From assembly GCA_019115045.1 (NCBI GenBank), contig DXEI01000040.1:1-37880 (forward strand): a stretch of DNA of 37,880 nt. The letters run 5' to 3'. Numbering within the stretch: position 1 is the first letter of the stretch; every line of letters starts with the position of its first letter. Source of the stretch: Candidatus Gemmiger excrementipullorum (lineage in GTDB: Bacteria > Bacillota > Clostridia > Oscillospirales > Ruminococcaceae). The notes under the pieces are model-generated. The model did not search any database. It worked only from the letters and a program-made list of their open reading frames with translations, and was not told the DNA's origin. Below, piece after piece: positions 25,916 to 35,112 of this stretch. A program made the position numbers and the translations under genes.

Positions 25916-25970
25916 CCCCTGCCGTTCGCAGGGGGAAACCCGGGACCTGCCCGCGGCCGCGCGGCCGCGG
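25916..25970. repeat. Two inverted repeats between gtrA and the small membrane gene
   Basis: The first is a perfect 20-bp GC-only palindrome, CCGCGGCCGC followed by its mirror (25951-25970), just after the gtrA stop. The second is CCCCTGC-CGTTC-GCAGGGG (25916-25934). Neither is followed by a T-tract on either strand. They could form RNA stem-loops that separate or stabilise the parts of this transcript. Confidence 0.55.
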
Positions 25971-25974
25971 CGGT

Positions 25975-26451
25975 TCACTTCTTTTTAAACGTGAACAGCT
26001 TGGAGAACACGTAGTTGGAGAGGATGACCACCACCTGGCTGAACAGCTTGACGCCCATGGCCCACAGGGCGGACGGCGTCAGGGCACCGCCGGCACCGGC
26101 ATCCTCGACCGCAAAGCCCAGCCACGGGCCGACCAGCCGCACGCCCGCCATGATGATGACCTGGTCCAGGACCAGCGTCACCAGGCGGAAAAAGAGGAAC
26201 TGGCCGAACTCTTTCCAGGCAGCTTTGCCGTGGTTCTGGCTGCGGAACACGAAGGTGCGGTTGGTCCAGTAGGCGAACAGGATGCAGATAACGTTGTCGA
26301 TGATATTGCCCGCGCCGCTGGCAAACGCCGTGCCGAACGCCGCCTGGAACACCGCAAAGAGGACCAGGTTGAGCAGCGTGGCCAACCCGCCGAAGAACAG
26401 GTAGGCCAGCCCCTCGTAATATTTTTGGATGAAGTCTTTGATCTTTTGCAT
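25975..26451 (-). CDS. GtrA-family membrane protein
   Basis: A protein of 158 residues with four membrane helices, the GtrA pattern: YYEGLAYLFFGGLATLLNLVLF at the first helix, AYWTNRTFVF in the middle, and a C-terminal SNYVFSKLFTFKK. GtrA proteins are thought to help polyprenyl-phosphate sugars reach the outer face for surface-glycan decoration. The start ATG at 26451 lies only 23 bases after the T-tract of the ispH-rpsA terminator, with AAAGG as ribosome site, so it may depend on read-through. The in-frame start at 26475 would lie inside the terminator. It fits with the GT2 gene at 34.3 kb and the GT-C proteins in the window. Confidence 0.9.
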   Translation of the reverse strand: MQKIKDFIQKYYEGLAYLFFGGLATLLNLVLFAVFQAAFGTAFASGAGNIIDNVICILFAYWTNRTFVFRSQNHGKAAWKEFGQFLFFRLVTLVLDQVIIMAGVRLVGPWLGFAVEDAGAGGALTPSALWAMGVKLFSQVVVILSNYVFSKLFTFKKK

Positions 26452-26473
26452 TATAAGCCTTTGGCTGTAACCC

Positions 26474-26507
26474 AAAAGGGGCCTGCCTGTTGTGCCAGGC
26501 AGGCCCC
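26474..26507 (-). terminator. Intrinsic terminator after ispH-rpsA
   Basis: A perfect 12-bp stem (26478-26489 with 26496-26507, GGGGCCTGCCTG and its complement) with a six-base loop, followed on the minus strand by TTTTGGG. It closes the long nine-gene run. Confidence 0.88.
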
Positions 26508-26530
26508 CTGCGGTTGCAGTGATCGTAAAA

Positions 26531-28468
26531 TTATTCGGCGTCCTCAGCCTCGGGGGCGGCTTCGCCCTCGTCCAGGCAAGCCTTCATGGACAGGCTGATG
26601 CGCTTGCGGTCGAAGTCGACGTTGATGAGCTTGACGCGCACCTCGTCGCCGACTTTGAGCACATCGGAGACTTTGTTGACGCGCTCGTTGCTGATCTCGC
26701 TGATATGCACCAGACCGTCGATGCCCGGCATGATGCGGACAAAGGCGCCAAACTTGGTGATGGAGACCACGGGGGCGGTGAACTCGGTGCCGATGGGCAC
26801 TTCATTCTCCAGCTTGACCCAGGGGTTGTCCTCTTCCTTCTTGTAGCCGAGGGAGACCTTCTGGTTCTCGGGGTCGTAGCTCTTGACATAGACCTCGATC
26901 TCGTCGCCAACGCTGACGACCTCGGACGGATGCTTGATGTTGGACCAGCTCAGCTCGCTGATATGGCACAGGCCGTCCACGCCGCCGATGTCGACGAAGG
27001 CGCCGTAGGAAGTCAGGCTCTTGACGACGCCGGTGTACTTTTTGCCGACCTCGACGTTGGCCCAGAACTCCTCACGCTTGGCCTTGTTGGCCTCGGCCGT
27101 GACCTTGTTGATGCTGCCGACGATCTTGCGGCCGGCGCACTCGGTAATGACCAGCTGCACGTGCTGGCCCACCAGCTTGGTGTAGTCCTCGTCACGGCGC
27201 ATGGTAGCCTGGGAGCGCGGCACGAAGACACGCACGCCCTTGACGTTGACGACGACGCCGCCCTTGTTGGCTTCCATGACGTCGCCTTCCATGACGGTGC
27301 CGTTCTCGCACGCCTCGCTGACGTCCTTCATGCCCTTTTGGGCCTCAAAACGCACACGGGAAAGGGTATCCACGCCTTCCTGGTCGTTGGTCTTGACCAC
27401 GACCAGATCCAGCTCGTCATCTACCTTAACAAGGTCTTCCATCTTGGCGTTGGGGTCATGGCTCATCTCGCGCAGCGTCACAACGCCGGTGTGCTTGGAG
27501 CCATCGATGCCGACGACACATTCCGTCGGGGAAACGCTGATGACCTTGGCTTTAACGATCTTGCCTGCATACAGGGGTTTCGCTTCGGACGCTTCCAGCA
27601 TCTCGGCAAAACTCATGTCGTCACGGATCTCTTCACTCATACTGTTAAGTACCTCCTCAATTATAGACGAAGGCGTTGAAGCCCCGGCTGTCACGCCCAC
27701 GGTGGCGGCACCGGCGAGCCATGCAGGGTCGAGTTCATCAGCAGTCTCGACGTTGATGGCCCGGGTATGCCGCGCAGCGACCTGTAACAGCTTTTGGGTA
27801 TTGGAAGAATGATGACCACCAATGACGACCATACAGTCGCATTTTTGGCTGAGGTCTTCCGCTTCCTGTTGCCTCGCCCACGTTGCATTACATATTGTAT
27901 CAAAAATTTCTGCTTTTGTACACTCTTTTTTTAAAAAAGCTTTGCAGCTTTCCCAACTTTCCACGCGGAAGGTCGTCTGCGCCACCACGTGGATGGATTG
28001 TTGTTGCACAAGCTCCGGCTGCAGCGCCTCCAGCGCCTCCAAGCCGGCAAAAACCCGCACCGGGCCCGTCGCATGGCCTACAATACCCTGTACTTCGGGG
28101 TGGTTTTCGTCGCCCGCCACCAGCAAAAGCGCGCCTTTTCTGCCCGCTTCAGCGGCCAGTTTATGGATTTTTGCAACAAACGGGCAGGTGGCATCATGAT
28201 ACGCCAGGCCGCGTGTGCTTATTTTTTCGTAGACGCTGCGCGGCACGCCGTGGCTGCGGATGACGACCTCGTACCCGTCGGGCACGGCGTCCACATCGGC
28301 GCAGGTCAGCGCGCCTTTGGCCTCGAGGTCGGCCACGACCTGGGGGTTATGGATCAGCGGCCCCAGCGTGGCGACTTTGCGCCCCTGGGCCAGCAGGTCG
28401 TAGGTGAGTTTGACGGCGCGGTCCACCCCAAAGCAGAAACCGGCGGTCTTGGCTAACAGGACATTCAT
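26531..28468 (-). CDS. ispH: Fusion of 4-hydroxy-3-methylbut-2-enyl diphosphate reductase and ribosomal protein S1
   Basis: A protein of 645 residues. Residues 1-280 are IspH, the last enzyme of the non-mevalonate isoprenoid pathway. Its three Fe-S cysteines C12, C95 and C193 and the residues H40, H73, H123 and E125 are present, with AGASTP at 261-266. Residues about 300-630 hold four S1 RNA-binding repeats as in ribosomal protein S1, the second to fourth typical (for example [20 protein letters not shown]). NCBI uses the name 'bifunctional ... reductase/30S ribosomal protein S1' for such proteins, and they are widespread in Clostridia. The ATG at 28468 follows AAAGGAG; the frame to 28597 is a shadow of plsC. 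Confidence 0.96.
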   Translation of the reverse strand: MNVLLAKTAGFCFGVDRAVKLTYDLLAQGRKVATLGPLIHNPQVVADLEAKGALTCADVDAVPDGYEVVIRSHGVPRSVYEKISTRGLAYHDATCPFVAKIHKLAAEAGRKGALLLVAGDENHPEVQGIVGHATGPVRVFAGLEALEALQPELVQQQSIHVVAQTTFRVESWESCKAFLKKECTKAEIFDTICNATWARQQEAEDLSQKCDCMVVIGGHHSSNTQKLLQVAARHTRAINVETADELDPAWLAGAATVGVTAGASTPSSIIEEVLNSMSEEIRDDMSFAEMLEASEAKPLYAGKIVKAKVISVSPTECVVGIDGSKHTGVVTLREMSHDPNAKMEDLVKVDDELDLVVVKTNDQEGVDTLSRVRFEAQKGMKDVSEACENGTVMEGDVMEANKGGVVVNVKGVRVFVPRSQATMRRDEDYTKLVGQHVQLVITECAGRKIVGSINKVTAEANKAKREEFWANVEVGKKYTGVVKSLTSYGAFVDIGGVDGLCHISELSWSNIKHPSEVVSVGDEIEVYVKSYDPENQKVSLGYKKEEDNPWVKLENEVPIGTEFTAPVVSITKFGAFVRIMPGIDGLVHISEISNERVNKVSDVLKVGDEVRVKLINVDFDRKRISLSMKACLDEGEAAPEAEDAE

Positions 28469-28487
28469 GGTCAGGCTCCTTTGCGGG

Positions 28488-29222
28488 TCAGGGTTCGGCG
28501 GGCGGCGCCGGCGGCGCGGCAGGTTCCGGCGGCGTCTGCGGCGCCGGGGCGGGCACAGCGGGCGCAGGCGGCGCAAGCTCCGCCGTCTGCACGGCAAAAG
28601 CGTTGGCTTTGAGCAGGTCCTCCAGCGCGGTGCGCAGGCGGGCTTTCATGTGGCGCAGCATCGTGACTTTGTGCGCCGCGTCGGTGATCTGCAGTTCGTC
28701 GGCGGGGATGGCCGGCCCAAACGCGATGCGGATGCGGCAGAACAGGTGCATTTTGCCGTCCTTGGTATCGTACAGGATGCGGCAGGGCAGCATATCCGCC
28801 CCGGCCGAGGCGGCTATGACAAAGGCCCCGCTTTTGAGGATGCCCAGTTTGCCCGTCTTGGTGCGCGTGCCCTCGGGGAAGATCAGCACCGCCGTACCGC
28901 GGCGGCAGGCGTTGGTGACCCGGTCGACCGTGGCGGTGTCGCCCTTGCCGCGGTCGATGGACACCGCGCCCATGCAGCGCAGAAACCAGCCGATGAAGGG
29001 GTTTTGGAACAGTTCCTCCTTGGCCAGGATGCACATGCGACGCCAGTCCATGAGGGCAATGGCGATATAGACGGGGTCCAGGTTGCAGATATGGTTGCTG
29101 GCAATGACCAGCGCGCGGCCGTCGTGCACGGCGTCGTAGTGCTCGCGCCCGACGACCTCGATGCGCCAGATCAGGTGCGCCAGCACCCACACGATGGGCA
29201 GAATGATCCAATACAGCAGCAT
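28488..29222 (-). CDS. plsC: 1-acyl-sn-glycerol-3-phosphate acyltransferase (PlsC family)
   Basis: A protein of 244 residues. It adds the second acyl chain to lysophosphatidic acid, making phosphatidic acid. An N-terminal membrane segment (about 1-20) is followed by the catalytic H44/D49 pair in NHICNLD and the substrate motif FPEGTRTK (115-122). The C-terminal 35 residues are a proline-alanine-rich tail ([12 protein letters not shown] and similar), unusual for the family. Start ATG at 29222 follows ACGGAGG; the longer frame to 29285 overlaps cmk. It lies 13 bases after cmk and 19 before ispH-rpsA, a gene order I recognise from other Clostridia. Confidence 0.93.
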   Translation of the reverse strand: MLLYWIILPIVWVLAHLIWRIEVVGREHYDAVHDGRALVIASNHICNLDPVYIAIALMDWRRMCILAKEELFQNPFIGWFLRCMGAVSIDRGKGDTATVDRVTNACRRGTAVLIFPEGTRTKTGKLGILKSGAFVIAASAGADMLPCRILYDTKDGKMHLFCRIRIAFGPAIPADELQITDAAHKVTMLRHMKARLRTALEDLLKANAFAVQTAELAPPAPAVPAPAPQTPPEPAAPPAPPAEP

Positions 29223-29235
29223 GGCGGCCTCCGTT

Positions 29236-29898
29236 TCAGCTATGTTCCTGGATCGTGCGCTTGAGCAGCGCGACGCTCTGCTCAAAGTCGATCTCGCTGG
29301 TGTCGATGCGGATGGCGTCGGCGGCCTGGCGCAGCGGGGCGATGGCGCGGTGGGTGTCCTGCTCGTCGCGCTGGCGGATGTCGGCCAGCACCGTCGCGTA
29401 GTCGGCCGGCTGGCCTTTTTCCTGCAGTTCCTTGCAGCGGCGCCGGGCGCGGGCCTCGGCGCTGGCGGTCAGAAAGATCTTGACGGTGGCGTTGGGCAGC
29501 ACGACGGTGCCGATGTCGCGCCCGTCCATCAGGACGTTCTGCCCGGCAGCCAGGCTGCGCTGCGTCTCGAGCAGGAAGTCCCGCACCGGGCCGTGAGCCG
29601 ACACCGCCGAAGCGGCCATGCCGATCTGCTCGGCACGGATGGCGGTGCTGACGTCCTCGCCGTTGAGGTAGACGTGCTGGGCGCCCCCCTCGAGCCGGAT
29701 GTCGAGGCGGATCTGCGGCAGCAGCGCCGCCACCGCGGCGGCGTCGTGCAGGTCCGCCCCCTGGCGCACGGCGTACAGGCCGATGGCGCGGTACATCGCG
29801 CCGGTATCCACATAGACAAAGCCCAGGTCCGCGGCCAGGCGTTTGGCCAGGCTGGACTTCCCTGCCCCGGAGGGGCCGTCGATCGCTACTGAGATCAT
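29236..29898 (-). CDS. cmk: Cytidylate kinase
   Basis: A protein of 220 residues. It phosphorylates CMP and dCMP with ATP. The P-loop is GPSGAGKS (8-15), followed by DTGAMYR (31-37), which binds the nucleotide base, and DGRDIGTVV. The lid region and final ELDFEQ-like segment fit the family length. The ATG follows AGAGGAG. It is the first of the cmk-plsC-ispH-rpsA block and follows the flavoprotein gene after 43 bases. Confidence 0.96.
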   Translation of the reverse strand: MISVAIDGPSGAGKSSLAKRLAADLGFVYVDTGAMYRAIGLYAVRQGADLHDAAAVAALLPQIRLDIRLEGGAQHVYLNGEDVSTAIRAEQIGMAASAVSAHGPVRDFLLETQRSLAAGQNVLMDGRDIGTVVLPNATVKIFLTASAEARARRRCKELQEKGQPADYATVLADIRQRDEQDTHRAIAPLRQAADAIRIDTSEIDFEQSVALLKRTIQEHS

Positions 29899-29941
29899 AG
29901 TGCAAACTCCTCTTTTTTATATCCTTGGTTCGCGCGCAGTT

Positions 29942-31180
29942 TTATACAGCCTTGCGGCAGGCAGCCGCGGCGCGGGCGGCGGCCTGCGCCGTGCTCCAGG
30001 CGATCTGCAGGTTGTAGCCGCCGGTGCGGGCGTCGACGTCCAGCACCTCGCCGGCAAAATACAGCCCGGCGCAGCATTTGCTGGCCATCGTTTTGGGGTC
30101 CACCTCGCGCACATCGACGCCGCCGGCCGTGACGACGGCGTGTTCGCGGTCGCCCAGCGCCGTGACCGGCACCTGCCAGTGCTTGCACAGCTGCACCAGC
30201 GCCTGCTTTTGTTCGCGCGTGATCTGCGCCGCGCGGGCGGCGGGGTCGACGCCCCATTTTTCGACGGCCACCGGCCGCATCGAATGGGGCAGCAGCTTTT
30301 CCAGCGCGCCCTGGGCGCTGTGGCCGCCCAGCACCGCAAAGTCGCGGGTCAGGCGGTCGTAGAGCGTTTTTTCGTCCAGCGCGGGTTTGAGGTCAAACTC
30401 GCAGACGTAATGGTGCCGGGGCAGGTCCTCGATGTAGGTACTGGCCGAGAGCACCAGCGGCCCCGAAAGCCCAAAATGGGTGAACAGCGCCTCGCCCAGC
30501 TCGCTGAACAGCGGCTTGCCGTCGCACAGCAGCGTCAGGCGCACGTTGCGCAGCGAGAGGCCCATCATGCGGCGGCAGGCCGGGTCGGGGCTTATGAGGC
30601 TGCACAGACTGGGCTGCGGCGGCACGATGGCATGCCCGGCCTGGCGGGCCAGCTTGTAGCCGCTGCCGTCGCTGCCGGTGGCCGGGTAGCTGATGCCGCC
30701 GGTGGCGACGAGCGTGGCGGCCGCCCGCAGCGTCTGGCCGCGGGCAGTGACAACGCCCTGGCAGACGCCGTCTTGCAGCAGCAGTTCCCGGGCGGAACCG
30801 CGCACGAACTGCGCGTCCCGCGCGTAGCGGCGCAGCGCGTCGAGGATGTCGGCCGCGCGGTCGCTTTGGGGGAACACGCGGCGGCCGCGCTCGGTCTTGA
30901 GCGGCACGCCGAGGCTTTCGAACAGCTCCATGGCCGCCGACGGCGGGAACGCGTAGAGGCTGGAATACAAAAACCGCCCGTTGTGCCGCACATAGGGCAA
31001 AAACTCGCGCACGTCGCTGTCGCTGGTGACGTTGCAGCGCCCCTTGCCGGTGATGAGCAGTTTCTGCCCCGGGCCTTTGGGGTTGTGTTCCAGCACCGTC
31101 ACGCGCAGCCCGCGCGCACAGGCCGCCCCGGCGGCCATCAGGCCGGCGGCGCCGCCGCCCACGATCAACAAATCGGTCAT
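29942..31180 (-). CDS. BaiN/YhiN-type (HI0933-like) FAD-dependent oxidoreductase
   Basis: A protein of 412 residues. The N-terminal dinucleotide-binding motif is VGGGAAGLMAA and the family motif GQKLLITGKGRCNVTS follows near residue 40. The C-terminal FAD-contact GLYFAGEVLDVDARTGGYNLQ is typical of the HI0933/YhiN family. The family includes BaiN, reported to reduce bile-acid intermediates, but most members have no proven substrate, so I do not assign that role. The ATG at 31180 follows AAAGGAGG and overlaps the stop of the upstream membrane gene as ATGA. The frame extending to 31591 is a shadow of that gene. Confidence 0.92.
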   Translation of the reverse strand: MTDLLIVGGGAAGLMAAGAACARGLRVTVLEHNPKGPGQKLLITGKGRCNVTSDSDVREFLPYVRHNGRFLYSSLYAFPPSAAMELFESLGVPLKTERGRRVFPQSDRAADILDALRRYARDAQFVRGSARELLLQDGVCQGVVTARGQTLRAAATLVATGGISYPATGSDGSGYKLARQAGHAIVPPQPSLCSLISPDPACRRMMGLSLRNVRLTLLCDGKPLFSELGEALFTHFGLSGPLVLSASTYIEDLPRHHYVCEFDLKPALDEKTLYDRLTRDFAVLGGHSAQGALEKLLPHSMRPVAVEKWGVDPAARAAQITREQKQALVQLCKHWQVPVTALGDREHAVVTAGGVDVREVDPKTMASKCCAGLYFAGEVLDVDARTGGYNLQIAWSTAQAAARAAAACRKAV

Positions 31181-32865
31181 GCGGTGCCTCCTTTGCGGCG
31201 CAGCCGCCCGCCGTACGCCGCCAGCGCGGCAAAGGCATAGAGCAGCAGCAGCGGGTGGACGGTGGCCAGGTACATCGTGCTGGTGCCGATGCCGAAGCTG
31301 GAGACCTCGACAAAGGCGATCATCGCGCAGCGCAGCAGCGCCATGCCCAGCAGCCCCAACAGCAGCAGCCAGGGCACGGTGTCCGCCGCCGTGCGGCGGC
31401 GCAGCACGCCGGGCAGCGCGCCGAAATGGCAGACGAGCGCCGCCAGCACCCCCGCCCACAGCAGCGCGCGGTAGACCCAGGCGATGGCTTCCATGACCCC
31501 AAACGCCAGTTTCTGGTACGGGCTGTAGTAGGGGGTGTCCCGGCCGGCCTCGGCCGCGCTGTTGACGCCGCAGCCAAGGTAGGCCGTCCACCGGGCGATG
31601 TTCTCCTCCGTCCCGATGGAGCGCAGCGTCTCATAGGGCGCGCAGTCGGCAAAAAACAGCACATGCACAACGCTGCGCGCCGTCTCGGCCAGCGTGGGGG
31701 CCACATAGGCCGCCCGGATGGGCTGGCTGGTGGCCGCGCGTTCGCCGGTGCGGCTGGGCAGCGTGCCGTCGTCGCAGGCGGCGTTGAGGGTATCGGCCAC
31801 GTCCTGCCAGTAGGCGGCCGCCGTCCCGGCGTCGGCGTAGACGCCCTCATACTGGGCGGCGCGGCGGATGGCCCAGTAAAAGCTGCCGGCGCGGTAATCG
31901 TCAAGTTCCGGGTCGCGGAAATCGTTTTGCATCTGGGGGTCCTCCTCCAGCCAGCAGGCCAGCGGTTCCAGCTGCGGCGCAGCCGCGTAGATCTGTGCGC
32001 GCGCATCGGCCGGCACCGAGAGCAGGGGTTCCTCGCTCTCGGTATCGACGCGCATCATCGCGCCCATCGCCGCGGCGAACGGGCCCTCGGAAAAATCAGA
32101 CAGTGCGAACACGCCGTAGTGCTGCTGGTTGAGCCCGCAAAACGCCAGCACGGCGGCGGCCAGCAGCGCGTAAGGCAGCGCCTGCGCGGCGCAGGCGCCC
32201 CAGCGGCGCGCGCGCGCCAGCACGGTGAGCAAGATGACGGTCGCCGCGGCGGCAAACGGCAGCAGGAACAGGCCGGCGTCCTCACGGTCGAGGTAGGCGC
32301 AGGCAAGCCCCGCACCGGCCGCCAGCAGCCACGGCCACAGCCGCCGCGCCGGGGCCAGCACGGCGCGCAGCGCCGCGCCTGCCATACCGGCAAAAAAGAC
32401 CAGGCACAGCGCGGGGAAGATATTGTCGCGGTAGACGCGCAGCGTGTAGGCCGCCCAGCTGGACGGCAGAAACGCCAGCGCCGCAAACAGCGCCAGCGCG
32501 TACGCGCGCGCCGTGCCGGCGGGCTTTTGCCGCCACAGCGGCGCAAACGCAAACGCCGCCAGCGCCGACGCCGCGCACCACAGCGCCGCGCCGGAAACCA
32601 GGTACGGCAGGTGCAGCGCGTGCAGCAGCGCCAGCCATACGGGGAAGAACATCGCCTTGGACAGCGTCAGGTAGTCGTACGCGCCCAGCCACTGCCCCGC
32701 CGTGATGGCGTTGGCCGCGCGGAACATCAGTTCGTCGTCCAGCGGCGCGCCGCCCACCCAGGTATAGACCTGCTGGAACCCGGAAAGCGCGCAGCGCAAA
32801 CACACCAGCAGTGCAAAGCACAGCCAGAACGCGCGGGGGCTCAGTTGCAGGCGGGTTTGTTTCAT
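31177..32865 (-). CDS. GT-C-like multi-pass membrane protein
   Basis: A protein of 562 residues. It has about ten membrane helices and a large soluble insertion (about 260-420) after the seventh. The first outer loop holds GGAPLDDELMFRAAN, an Asp-Asp pair as in GT-C glycosyltransferases. I do not recognise a named family. The ATG at 32865 follows GAGGAAAGAGCG. Its end overlaps the flavoprotein gene (ATGA). It follows another membrane protein of similar plan, with which it may work in building a surface glycan. Confidence 0.75.
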   Translation of the reverse strand: MKQTRLQLSPRAFWLCFALLVCLRCALSGFQQVYTWVGGAPLDDELMFRAANAITAGQWLGAYDYLTLSKAMFFPVWLALLHALHLPYLVSGAALWCAASALAAFAFAPLWRQKPAGTARAYALALFAALAFLPSSWAAYTLRVYRDNIFPALCLVFFAGMAGAALRAVLAPARRLWPWLLAAGAGLACAYLDREDAGLFLLPFAAAATVILLTVLARARRWGACAAQALPYALLAAAVLAFCGLNQQHYGVFALSDFSEGPFAAAMGAMMRVDTESEEPLLSVPADARAQIYAAAPQLEPLACWLEEDPQMQNDFRDPELDDYRAGSFYWAIRRAAQYEGVYADAGTAAAYWQDVADTLNAACDDGTLPSRTGERAATSQPIRAAYVAPTLAETARSVVHVLFFADCAPYETLRSIGTEENIARWTAYLGCGVNSAAEAGRDTPYYSPYQKLAFGVMEAIAWVYRALLWAGVLAALVCHFGALPGVLRRRTAADTVPWLLLLGLLGMALLRCAMIAFVEVSSFGIGTSTMYLATVHPLLLLYAFAALAAYGGRLRRKGGTA

Positions 32866-32905
32866 ACGCTCTTTCCTCTACCGGACAGGGAAGTTTCGCG
32901 CGCTT

Positions 32906-34276
32906 TTACTGCGTGTTGGCGGGCTGCGCCGCGCGCACGCGGGCCGCATAGTCGGAGCACATCTGCAAAAACAGACCGGCCATGCAGAAGAAATACGGCA
33001 GGATGCTGATCATCGTGCGCATATACTGTGAATTTGTGATAAAAAATGTCAGATAGGTCGTACAGACCGAGATGGAGAACAGCGCCATGTGCAGCCACGG
33101 CATCGTGCGGCGCTTGATCCACACCACCACCATGGCGATGCCTTCCAGCGCGCTGGCCAACAGTACGTGCAGGATCGTAAGGTTATCAAACAGAATTTTT
33201 TGGTACGGGTACAAATCAAAGAATCCGCCCCACGCATCGGAGTTATAGCTCAACGCATCGTTGTAGGCATAGCCATAAAAAGGCTCGCTGCTGTTTTGCC
33301 ACATAACGTCGATGGTATCCCAAAAATACCGGTCAAAATGGTCCGCGAAGTATTGACGGGCCGCTTTGTCGACACGGCCGTTGCCAAAACGCTCGACGGC
33401 CTCTGTACAGACGATTGCCGGTTCTCCCCCCTGGTCCAGCTGTTCCAGCACAAAGGATGCCAGTTCGCCGTCTTCCAGGTCGGTATAGTACCCCCGGTCG
33501 ATGCAGACCATCAGGTTCTGCCGCGGCATGGCATTGCTCATAGAGAACACACCAAAATGCGTTTGAAACACCAGGCAGTACGCAAAGATACCGGCCCAGC
33601 AAACCAGTTGCAGCAGCAACAGCCTGCCCAGCGTCTTGCGCTCGGCTTTATCATAGGGAAAAATCAGTTTCAGCACAAAGAAGACGAGCAGCAGCGCCAA
33701 ATACACCAAAAACTGCGGCCGCAAGAAAATCAGCGCCATTGCCCACAGGATAGAGAGCACCCCATCACGCAGGCGGTGCTGCTGGATATACAGGACCGTG
33801 CAATAGAAAAAGAAGATCCCCCAAGAGAGTGAAAAGGATTCTGTTAAAATGCAGGCATCCCAGCCCAGCACAGCCGAGGTCGTGCTGTAGAAAAACACGC
33901 ACAGCTCGCACCATGGAGACGAAACGCCGATGCGGTACAGCAGCTTGGCCAACACAAACAGTGAGACCGTGGAGACCGCCGCCTGTATAAACGCTGCGAC
34001 CGACAGATACTGCGCCGGGAACAGAAGCTCCAAAAAGTCCAGGAACATACCGTAGATGGGCGCACGGCCGTTGACCGGGTTGCCCTGCAGCATGGCAAGC
34101 GTGTCAAACGCGATGTAATCGCCGCAGTCGATGAAGGTATCCTTGTAGGGCAGCAGCATGCCGTACCAGCAGATGCGCGAAAGCACGACCAACGGGATAA
34201 CGGCACACCAAAGCCAATGCCTGCGCAGCAACGCACGGATACCGGCACCGCTGTGCCAAAGTGCTTTATTCTCCAT
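32906..34276 (-). CDS. GT-C-like membrane protein with unusually low GC codon use
   Basis: A protein of 456 residues with about ten membrane helices. The first outer loop has DTFIDCGDYIAFDT and GNPVNGRAPIYGMFLDF, a pattern seen in GT-C-like proteins of glycan clusters. A soluble segment (about 245-340) lies before the last helices. Codon use is visibly less GC-rich than its neighbours (more A/T third positions, more Phe, Ile, Tyr), suggesting a different origin. The ATG at 34276 follows AAAGGAGAATAAC. No named family is recognised. It is part of the sugar-related run that starts at 36.8 kb. Confidence 0.75.
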   Translation of the reverse strand: MENKALWHSGAGIRALLRRHWLWCAVIPLVVLSRICWYGMLLPYKDTFIDCGDYIAFDTLAMLQGNPVNGRAPIYGMFLDFLELLFPAQYLSVAAFIQAAVSTVSLFVLAKLLYRIGVSSPWCELCVFFYSTTSAVLGWDACILTESFSLSWGIFFFYCTVLYIQQHRLRDGVLSILWAMALIFLRPQFLVYLALLLVFFVLKLIFPYDKAERKTLGRLLLLQLVCWAGIFAYCLVFQTHFGVFSMSNAMPRQNLMVCIDRGYYTDLEDGELASFVLEQLDQGGEPAIVCTEAVERFGNGRVDKAARQYFADHFDRYFWDTIDVMWQNSSEPFYGYAYNDALSYNSDAWGGFFDLYPYQKILFDNLTILHVLLASALEGIAMVVVWIKRRTMPWLHMALFSISVCTTYLTFFITNSQYMRTMISILPYFFCMAGLFLQMCSDYAARVRAAQPANTQ

Positions 34277-34311
34277 GTTATTCTCCTTTATCGGAACGCA
34301 TCCTGGTGCTG

Positions 34312-35112
34312 TTACGGGTCATACTTACCAGCCATGGCGGCCAGCAGCACCTTGAGCAGGTCGCTGTTGCCTTTAAAGCCGCTGATCTTGGTGGGGGTCT
34401 TGCCGGTGGCCGGGTAGGCGCGGGTGACCGGCACCTCGCACGCTTTAAGGCCCAGCTGCGTGGCGCGGATGCTCAAATATGCCAACAGCTCATACCCCAT
34501 AAACACGTCGCGCAGCGGGCGCACGCCGGGATGGGTCAGGTATTCGCGGCTGTAGGCGCGGTAGGCGTTGGTGGTATCGGTGAACCACTGATGCGCCGCC
34601 AGGCTGATGAGCGGCGCGTGGATGAGCCGCACCGCCGCATAGCGCACCGGCGGCGTGTTGACGGCGTGACCGCCGCGCACAAAGCGGCTGCCCTGCACAA
34701 GGTCGTAGCCCTCGCGCAGTTTTTCGATAAAGCGGGGCACGTCCTCAATAGAATCTTTGTTGTTGCCGTCGATGGTCAAAACACCCTGGTAGCCGCGCTC
34801 CAGCGCAAAGTACAGCCCCATGCGCAGCTGCGCGCCCTGTTTGCCGGGGCCGGTCTTGGTCAGCAGCGTGTTGACGCCGTAGAGCTGCAGCGTCTCGGGG
34901 TTCATGCTGCCGTCGGTGGAACCGCCGTCGCACAGCACGATGTCGCACAGCTTGTCGATGCCGGCCTTTTGGGCGCGGCCCAGCTCGGTCAAAATGCGTG
35001 CGCCCTCGTTGATGACGGGGATCAGCAGGCAGTACGCGCTCTGGCGCGGCGCAAACTCGGCGGCGCGGTAGTCCGGCACGCCGGCCAGGCCGCTGCGTTC
35101 ATATTCTTTCAT
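34312..35112 (-). CDS. GT2-family glycosyltransferase (DPM1/polyprenyl-phosphate type)
   Basis: A protein of 266 residues with a GT-A fold. The nucleotide-sugar region starts at LLIPVINEGARI (29-40), CDGGSTDGS is at 61-69, the DxD-like segment is TIDGNNKDS (113-121), and GSRFVRGG follows. There are no clear membrane helices, so it resembles soluble DPM1-like enzymes that charge polyprenyl phosphate with a hexose. Such an enzyme would supply donor to the GT-C proteins in this window (inference). The ATG at 35112 overlaps the stop of the upstream isomerase gene as ATGA. Confidence 0.88.
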   Translation of the reverse strand: MKEYERSGLAGVPDYRAAEFAPRQSAYCLLIPVINEGARILTELGRAQKAGIDKLCDIVLCDGGSTDGSMNPETLQLYGVNTLLTKTGPGKQGAQLRMGLYFALERGYQGVLTIDGNNKDSIEDVPRFIEKLREGYDLVQGSRFVRGGHAVNTPPVRYAAVRLIHAPLISLAAHQWFTDTTNAYRAYSREYLTHPGVRPLRDVFMGYELLAYLSIRATQLGLKACEVPVTRAYPATGKTPTKISGFKGNSDLLKVLLAAMAGKYDP

